The notes under the pieces are model-generated. The model was not told the origin of the DNA. It saw nothing but the letters and a program-made list of their open reading frames with translations, and did no database searches. From Leuconostocaceae bacterium ESL0958 (lineage in GTDB: Bacteria > Bacillota > Bacilli > Lactobacillales > Lactobacillaceae): a DNA stretch of 47,837 nucleotides. The position numbers and the translations under genes are program-made. The stretch spans positions 1 through 47,837 of the forward strand of contig JAQTHT010000012.1 in NCBI GenBank assembly GCA_029433265.1, read 5' to 3'. Of the stretch, positions 43,064 to 47,837 are shown one piece after another (position 1 is the first letter of the stretch; every line of letters starts with the position of its first letter).

Positions 43064-43564
43064 GTGAATATTCGTCCGTTGGCCAAGGCTGACCTACCTC
43101 ACATTTACCAACAAAAAAATTCCAGATCCGTCATGGCCCTCTGGTTTGAGGAACCCTATACATCGTATGATGAACTATCCCTGCTCTACGATCGGCACAT
43201 TTTAGATCAAAGTGAACGCCGTTTTGTCATTGAGGAGGAGAACGCATTCGCTGGTGTGGTTGAGCTAGTCGATATCAATACCATTCACCGCCACTGTGAA
43301 ATTCAAATTATTATCGATCCTAATTTCCAGGGAAAAGGCTTAGCTCAGGCCGGCATGGCGGCTGGACTGGAATACGCCCTCGATGTGCTCAATCTCCACA
43401 AAATCTATCTCTATGTTGACGTTGAAAATGCGGCGGCCATTCACATCTATCAAAAACTTGGCTTCCAAGAAGAGGGCCGCCTCCGCCAGCACTATTATGC
43501 CGAAGGGCAGTACCACGATTCTTATTTAATGGGCCTCTTCCGGGATGAATTTCAAAAACCATAA
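43064..43564 (+). CDS. speG: SpeG-like spermidine N-acetyltransferase
   Basis: 166 residues of the GNAT fold. Close match to the SpeG pattern: WFEEPY, DxHIxDQSERRFV, VELVDIN, the acetyl-CoA loop NFQGKGLA and the IHIYQKLGF tail segment. SpeG transfers acetyl to spermidine or spermine, which relieves polyamine toxicity. The GTG start follows AAAGGAG by seven bases. It precedes a TetR gene by two bases, so the two form an operon. Confidence 0.9.
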   Translation: MNIRPLAKADLPHIYQQKNSRSVMALWFEEPYTSYDELSLLYDRHILDQSERRFVIEEENAFAGVVELVDINTIHRHCEIQIIIDPNFQGKGLAQAGMAAGLEYALDVLNLHKIYLYVDVENAAAIHIYQKLGFQEEGRLRQHYYAEGQYHDSYLMGLFRDEFQKP

Positions 43565-43566
43565 TC

Positions 43567-44145
43567 ATGAAAACTGATGCTCGTTTTGTAAAAACTGAAA
43601 AAGCCATCCGCACTGCCTTCCTAGACCTGTTGAAAAAGGACACCTACCAGCACATTTCGGTCCAGGAAATCATTCACCGGGCGGGCATTAACCGCTCCAC
43701 CTTTTATGCCCATTTTTTGGACAAAGAGGACCTCATGGAAGCCGTCCAAAATGATCTCCTAGACGGCATGGTGGCGCAAATCCCCCCCATTTCCTGGAAC
43801 AACGTGACAGATGCCAACTTGGTCGACACTCGGGTCCAAGCCCTCGTTGATCACTTTTACCGCAATCGGGACTTAGTCGCCTTGCTCCTATCTGAGCAGG
43901 CGGGCCACTCATTCGAAAGTAATCTGAGTGCGCGAGCAAGAACAATCTTTTATAACGCCACGACTGATCAAAAGCTATCGATTCCAAAAAATTATGCACT
44001 CATGGTCCTAACCGGTACTGTCATTAATTTGATTATTACTTGGGTGCGTTCTGGTTTTCAAGAATCCCCTGAAGAGTTTGCGACTATTATTGAAAAGGTC
44101 ATTCCCCCGGTCCTTGAAAAAGTCATCCGCGTCCAACCTTCTTAA
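43567..44145 (+). CDS. TetR/AcrR-type regulator next to speG
   Basis: 192 residues. Helix-turn-helix at the N-terminus (SVQEIIHRAGINRSTFYAHF); C-terminal helical domain with a hydrophobic stretch (about 150-165). There is no strong ribosome-binding site, so it is likely translated by coupling to speG. It could repress the speG operon, the divergent side, or the downstream membrane gene. Confidence 0.88.
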   Translation: MKTDARFVKTEKAIRTAFLDLLKKDTYQHISVQEIIHRAGINRSTFYAHFLDKEDLMEAVQNDLLDGMVAQIPPISWNNVTDANLVDTRVQALVDHFYRNRDLVALLLSEQAGHSFESNLSARARTIFYNATTDQKLSIPKNYALMVLTGTVINLIITWVRSGFQESPEEFATIIEKVIPPVLEKVIRVQPS

Positions 44146-44151
44146 ACTTAA

Positions 44152-44192
44152 AGCAACAACCGGCTTTCAATTGTCGGTTGTTTTTCTTTTGT
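44152..44192 (+). terminator. Terminator after the TetR gene
   Basis: CAACCG and CGGTTG around a 12-base loop, followed by TTTTTCTTTT. Confidence 0.75.
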
Positions 44193-44240
44193 CTGACCGG
44201 GATAATGCTAGTATCAATAAGAAATGGAGAGATGCACCAA

Positions 44241-45287
44241 ATGAGATCATCATACAAAATGATCACCGCTTTGGTCGTTGGCTTAACAGTTATCTTGGCA
44301 ATCATGATGACTGCTTTCTCTTTGCCAGCGGTCAAATCCGGTGTCAACAACGTCCCCGTTGGTTTAGTTGCTGAAAACAAGCAAACCAACGACAAACTGT
44401 CCAAAGCCTTGGACGAAAAGGGCTTCAAGGTCAAGCAGTACAAGAGTGAAGCAGCCATTAAAGATGCCATTAACAACCGTAAAATTTACGGCGCTTATGA
44501 ATTCTCCAGCCAAGGAGAAATGACCTTCTATCAGGCCAGCGCTGCTTCTACTGCCGTTAGCCAATTGCTGAACCAAGTTGGTCAGGGCATTGTGACCCAA
44601 CAAAAGGCAGCTGCTAAGCAACAGCTCGCGCCAATGATTGCGCAAAGCCAAGACATCAACATGGTCAAGCAGCTGCAGGAAAAGAGCCAAGCCATTGATG
44701 CCCGCTCTTTGAAGGTCGTTGAATTGAAGTCCTTCCCGAAGGCTGATCCGAAGGGAACTGGCTTAGCAGCCGGTGCCCTACCTTTGGCCCTCGGTGGTTG
44801 GATTGGTGCCGTGGCGATTGCTAACGCCATTAAAGGTAAGCGAGAAAAGTTCCTCACCGCCTTGGCCTTCGCCGTTGTTGGTGGCTTGGGCTTGACCGCC
44901 GTCATCCAATACGGTATCGGCACCTTCGATGGCAACTACTTCTTGACCTCTCTCGGCGCTATGCTGGGGATTGCGGCCACTGCCTTCTTTGTCCTCGGCT
45001 TGCTCGAAGTCATGGGCAATGCCGGCTTGGGTATCGCCGCCGTCATGCTCATCCTATTGGGAAACCCACTGTCCGGCCTCTCTTCTGCGCCGGAAATGCT
45101 GCCTAAGTTCTGGGGCGCTTTGGGTCAGTTGCTGCCACCTGGCGCAACCGGCTCCCTGCTCCGTAGCTTCGCCTTCTTCGATGGCAAGGGTGCTACAGAA
45201 GCGCTCTGGGTTTTGATTACCTACGTCGTTGTCGGCATTATACTCTTCTTCATCGGTAAGAAATCCGAAATGAAGGAAGTCATCTAA
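44241..45287 (+). CDS. YhgE/ABC-2-type membrane protein
   Basis: 348 residues: N-terminal membrane segment (about 6-25), an outer soluble domain to about residue 180 with Gln-rich helices, then five or six membrane segments and a short cytoplasmic tail. This is the layout of YhgE/Pip and ABC-2 permease-like proteins, which often lie beside TetR regulators. The start (MRSSYKM) is 11 bases after GGAGAG; an ATG nine bases earlier is too close to the site. No ATPase gene is adjacent. The substrate is unknown. Confidence 0.82.
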   Translation: MRSSYKMITALVVGLTVILAIMMTAFSLPAVKSGVNNVPVGLVAENKQTNDKLSKALDEKGFKVKQYKSEAAIKDAINNRKIYGAYEFSSQGEMTFYQASAASTAVSQLLNQVGQGIVTQQKAAAKQQLAPMIAQSQDINMVKQLQEKSQAIDARSLKVVELKSFPKADPKGTGLAAGALPLALGGWIGAVAIANAIKGKREKFLTALAFAVVGGLGLTAVIQYGIGTFDGNYFLTSLGAMLGIAATAFFVLGLLEVMGNAGLGIAAVMLILLGNPLSGLSSAPEMLPKFWGALGQLLPPGATGSLLRSFAFFDGKGATEALWVLITYVVVGIILFFIGKKSEMKEVI

Positions 45288-45293
45288 AGCACT

Positions 45294-45327
45294 TCAGCCT
45301 GCTAGCCATGCTAGCAGGCTTTTTTGC
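45294..45327 (+). terminator. Terminator after the YhgE-like gene
   Basis: AGCCTGCTAGC and GCTAGCAGGCT with a three-base loop, followed by TTTTTT. Confidence 0.92.
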
Positions 45328-45336
45328 TGCCTTTTA

Positions 45337-45594
45337 ATGACTAGCAGTAGGAAAGTACTCAAACAATTAAAAAGCGCTCACAGCTTTTCTGAGCACCATT
45401 ACCAGGCTGACGTCGTTCAAAGACTCCTTGCACAGCTTTTAAAACTCACTAACAGAAAAGGTGCACATCATTTCGACGACGATGCTTGGCACCTTTTTAG
45501 GTCAACACCTAACTTTGTAGCTGGTAATACTTTAATTGAGGTCGCAATCGACAAAAAAGAAGCCAAGTCCCTCGCTAGGTTGACTCCTGTTTAA
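45337..45594 (+). CDS. Small orphan ORF, weakly supported
   Basis: 85 codons, basic, with a short His/Asp cluster (HHFDDDAWHLF). I do not recognise it. It starts 12 bases after a strong terminator, and neither a promoter nor a ribosome-binding site is visible before the ATG. Codon use differs from its neighbours: it uses AGA and AGG for Arg, rare elsewhere here. It may be a recent acquisition, a remnant of a longer gene, or not coding at all. Confidence 0.4.
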   Translation: MTSSRKVLKQLKSAHSFSEHHYQADVVQRLLAQLLKLTNRKGAHHFDDDAWHLFRSTPNFVAGNTLIEVAIDKKEAKSLARLTPV

Positions 45595-45637
45595 AAAAAA
45601 TCCTAGTAGTATCTGCACACTACTAGGATTTTTTTCA
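45591..45637. terminator. Bidirectional terminator between small ORF and brnQ
   Basis: ATCCTAGTAGT and ACTACTAGGAT with an eight-base loop, flanked by runs of A and T. Confidence 0.92.
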
Positions 45638-45642
45638 ATTTA

Positions 45643-47022
45643 TTAACCAGCTTGCTGATCAACGGAAGCTGGCTTTTGTACGATTTGTAAAATCGCCCCA
45701 ATGGCTAATCCGACCATTGCATAGAATACCCAAGAAAAGCCGTCATTGCTCAGCCAAACATGGGCCTGATACCAACCGGTATGCACCAGCCCGTTTTCCG
45801 TGTAGGAAACAAAGCCACCGAGCGCCTTAGCAAAGGGTACCTGACTCAAACCATCAAAGATCGACCCAATTAACGTTAAACCAAGGCCCCAATTAAAGAG
45901 CACCCGTGTCCGACCAATCCACGGTGACAAAAGGTTCAGCAAGACTAAGATGATGGCCACAGGGTACATCATGACCAGCACAGGTGAAGCCCATTCAATA
46001 ATCTTGTCCAAGCCCAAGAGAGCGACTAAGAAGGCAATGATGACTGCCATGGCCAGCCATTTCTCATAGGAAACCTTGGGAAAGGCCCGGTGAAAGTCAT
46101 GGGCCAAAGAAGAGGATTCCCCCATCGCCGTCGTGAAAACCGCAATCGGTCCCATCACAGCCAAGAAAACCTTTCCAAAGGAACCAAAGTAATTAGTCAT
46201 AATTTGCGTTAATGCAATGGCCCCGTTCACAGAAGGGTTGACCTTACCCAACGAACTCGTTCCTAATAGAATCAAGCCCACGTAGACCAAGGAAAGCCCG
46301 ACCAAAGCGACCGTTCCGGTCTTAATAATTACCTTGGCCACATTAGCTGGCTTTTTGTAACCCATGTTTTCAATGGCATGGACAATGGCCACACCAAGCA
46401 CTAAGGAAGCCAGTGCATCGACCGTGTTATACCCTTCAATGGCTGAGGATAGCACCGGGCTCGATTGGTAAGCTGCTGTCACTGGCTGGTGCAGGTGCCC
46501 CATCGGCCAGAAAAGCGCCAAAACGAAGACAACGGCGAGTAAGACCAAGAAAGCTGGATTCAGATACTTCCCAATAATATCGGTCATCGATCCGGCATGC
46601 AAGCAAGCCCAGTAGACTAAAATAAAATATACTAGAGAAAATAGCAGCAGGCCTAACTCGTTCCACTGACTCGGAATCCAGTTTTCTAAGGAAAAGGAAT
46701 AGGCCACCGTCGCCGTTCGGGGGGCAACTACTAGTGGGCCCAGGCAAAAGTGCAGGACCACCACGAAAATCAGCGAGACACGATCACTTAGCGGCTTGAT
46801 TAAGTCAAAAACAGAGCGCGACTTGGTCACACCCAACGCCACTAGTGCTAGCAATGGCAGTAAGACCGCTGACAAAATAAAGCCAAACGTAGCCTTCCCC
46901 CAAGCAGCACCCGCAATCTGCCCTAAGTGCACTGGAAAAATTAAATTACCGGCACCGAAAAACATGCCAAAAATCAACGACACCATCAATAAGTTCTGGC
47001 GCCAACTTAACTTCTTTTCCAT
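45643..47022 (-). CDS. brnQ: Branched-chain amino acid carrier
   Basis: 459 residues, about twelve membrane segments, with the LIVCS family signature FGAGNLIFP near residue 23 and GYNTVDALASLVLGV in the middle. BrnQ imports Leu, Ile and Val with Na+ or H+. The ATG follows GGGAG by ten bases. The leader holds a terminator-like hairpin (see the next feature). It ends at a terminator shared with the small ORF. Confidence 0.95.
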   Translation of the reverse strand: MEKKLSWRQNLLMVSLIFGMFFGAGNLIFPVHLGQIAGAAWGKATFGFILSAVLLPLLALVALGVTKSRSVFDLIKPLSDRVSLIFVVVLHFCLGPLVVAPRTATVAYSFSLENWIPSQWNELGLLLFSLVYFILVYWACLHAGSMTDIIGKYLNPAFLVLLAVVFVLALFWPMGHLHQPVTAAYQSSPVLSSAIEGYNTVDALASLVLGVAIVHAIENMGYKKPANVAKVIIKTGTVALVGLSLVYVGLILLGTSSLGKVNPSVNGAIALTQIMTNYFGSFGKVFLAVMGPIAVFTTAMGESSSLAHDFHRAFPKVSYEKWLAMAVIIAFLVALLGLDKIIEWASPVLVMMYPVAIILVLLNLLSPWIGRTRVLFNWGLGLTLIGSIFDGLSQVPFAKALGGFVSYTENGLVHTGWYQAHVWLSNDGFSWVFYAMVGLAIGAILQIVQKPASVDQQAG

Positions 47023-47060
47023 GAATACAATGCTCCCTTGTTCATCGTGTTTTACTTTTC

Positions 47061-47091
47061 AAAAGAAAAACAGCTAGTACGTCACTAGCCC
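47061..47091 (-). terminator. Terminator-like hairpin in the brnQ leader
   Basis: GCTAGT and ACTAGC with a five-base loop, then TGTTTTTCTTTT on the minus strand. A TACAAT box lies at 47102-47107, upstream of it, while the brnQ ATG lies downstream, so the hairpin is placed as an attenuator. No T-box sequence is seen. Confidence 0.5.
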
Positions 47092-47182
47092 ATACTTACC
47101 CATTGTACTTGTTTTTACGGTTAACCGCCAGAACCATGGTAGAAAAGCTAACATCAACTGCGCCCGCAATCATCAGCCAACA

Positions 47183-47213
47183 AAAAAACCGCTATCATTA
47201 CGATAACGGTTAC
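47183..47213 (-). terminator. Terminator after the rRNA-linked tRNA cluster
   Basis: AACCG-TATC and GATA-CGGTT with a short loop, followed by seven T on the minus strand. Confidence 0.85.
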
Positions 47214-47217
47214 GGAG

Positions 47218-47301
47218 TGCCCTCGGTGGGAGTCGAACCCACACGGTGTTGCCACCACTGGATTTTGAGTCCAGCGCGTCTGCCAATTCCGCCACAAGGG
47301 C
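47218..47301 (-). tRNA. tRNA-Leu (anticodon CAA)
   Basis: 84 nt with the long variable arm of tRNA-Leu. Acceptor GCCCTTG/CGAGGGC, anticodon loop CTCAAAA, discriminator A, no encoded CCA. Last gene of the cluster. Confidence 0.94.
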
Positions 47302-47326
47302 AAAATAAAGTATTACACTTTATAAG

Positions 47327-47400
47327 GGCGGTAGAAGGGGATCGAACCCTCGCATGCTGGATCCACAAACCAGTGTGTTAACCACTTCACCACTACCGCC
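47327..47400 (-). tRNA. tRNA-His (anticodon GTG)
   Basis: 74 nt, with the extra G at position -1 opposite C73 that marks tRNA-His; anticodon loop TTGTGGA. Confidence 0.94.
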
Positions 47401-47404
47401 ATGG

Positions 47405-47475
47405 CAGGGATAGAGGGAATCGAACCCCCATCAACGGTTTTGGAGACCGCTATTCTACCATTAAACTATATCCCT
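47405..47475 (-). tRNA. tRNA-Trp (anticodon CCA)
   Basis: 71 nt: acceptor AGGGATA/TATCCCT, anticodon loop CTCCAAA, discriminator G. Confidence 0.94.
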
Positions 47476-47569
47476 ATCATATTTATATACTCAGCCAAAG
47501 CTGAAACAGCATGTCGAAGACTCGCACTTCGAAGGCCCTAAACAGCCATGCTTGAAAGCAAGTAGAAAA

Positions 47570-47642
47570 TGGACGCTACAGGGATCGAACCTGTGACCCC
47601 CTGCTTGTAAGGCAGGTGCTCTCCCAGCTGAGCTAAGCGTCC
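47570..47642 (-). tRNA. tRNA-Val (anticodon TAC)
   Basis: 73 nt: acceptor GGACGCT/AGCGTCC, anticodon loop CTTACAA, T arm ACAGG-TTCGATC-CCTGT, discriminator A. Confidence 0.95.
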
Positions 47643-47649
47643 GTAGAAA

Positions 47650-47740
47650 TGGAGAGAAGGGGATTCGAACCCCTGAAGCAACTTTCGCCGCTTACACACT
47701 TTCCAGGCGTGCTCCTTAAGCCAGACTCGGACACCTCTCC
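47650..47740 (-). tRNA. tRNA-Ser (anticodon GGA)
   Basis: 91 nt with a long variable arm; anticodon loop CTGGAAA; acceptor GGAGAGG paired with TCTCTCC, discriminator A. It directly follows the 5S rRNA gene. Confidence 0.94.
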
Positions 47741-47767
47741 CAAATATTCTACTTACTTTCTATGTAC

Positions 47768-47837
47768 AGGCATCGCGTCGTCCTATCCTCGCAGCCAGCG
47801 GTCCGGCAACTACTTTCGGCGTGCTAGAGCTTAACTT
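47768..47837 (-). rRNA. rrf: 5S ribosomal RNA, 3' part (5' end beyond the window)
   Basis: The minus strand reads AAGTTAAGCTCTAGC, then GCCGAAAGTAGTTG and GAGGATAGGACG, the conserved 3' two-thirds of 5S rRNA, ending near GCGATGCCT. The rest of an rRNA operon should lie to the right. Confidence 0.9.

Overview
The window looks like chromosome of a Gram-positive lactic acid bacterium of the family Lactobacillaceae, most likely from the Weissella/Leuconostoc side. Supporting this are a D-lactate dehydrogenase, sortase-anchored proteins (one with a KxYKxGKxW signal), an rRNA-linked tRNA cluster, T-box control of pheST and of a methionine operon, and fused substrate-binding/permease glutamine-type transporters. 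The genus is an inference. I see no phage, insertion sequence or CRISPR array. Nearly everything left of 32.7 kb is on the minus strand; the right part is mixed.

Layout. 0-3.4 kb: start and body of a large mucus-binding-type adhesin running off the left edge. 3.6-6.5 kb: TetR regulator, PTS-IIC-like membrane protein, D-lactate dehydrogenase. 6.6-12.5 kb: clpP, whiA, yvcK, a RadC-type protein, an MFS drug exporter and folC. 12.6-23.5 kb: DEAD-box helicase, beta-lactamase-fold protein, murF, a RlmD-type methyltransferase without the usual iron-sulfur cysteines, rpmE2, a MurA with Asp in place of the catalytic Cys, and pheST behind a T-box. 23.8-32.6 kb: a Met-rich sortase-anchored DUF1541 protein, a 2-hydroxyacid dehydrogenase, pepF, coiA, and an amino-acid ABC operon with two fused binding-protein/permease genes around one ATPase. 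32.7-37.1 kb: a leaderless glycosyltransferase gene, then a P-type ATPase plus small helical protein under a yybP-ykoY (manganese) riboswitch. 37.5-42 kb: tRNA-Asn and a methionine T-box operon (metQ, M20 peptidase, metN, metI). 42-47 kb: GntR regulator, tRNA-Gln(CTG), SpeG-like acetyltransferase, TetR, YhgE-like membrane protein, a small orphan ORF and brnQ. The right end carries 5S rRNA and tRNAs Ser, Val, Trp, His and Leu.

How the genes work together. Most of the window is housekeeping: wall precursor synthesis (murA, murF), translation (pheST, rpmE2, RlmD, tRNAs), proteolysis (clpP, pepF) and nutrient import (glutamine-type ABC, Met ABC, BrnQ). The most informative parts are regulatory. 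The riboswitch re-labels a generic 'calcium' ATPase as a probable manganese exporter. The Met T-box specifier ties four genes to methionine supply. Several hairpins (coiA, brnQ) sit where they may control translation or read-through. I found no clearly new multi-gene defence or biosynthetic system; the best candidates for new biology are the Met-rich surface protein, the helical protein coupled to the Mn exporter, the Asp-type MurA and the cysteine-poor RlmD.
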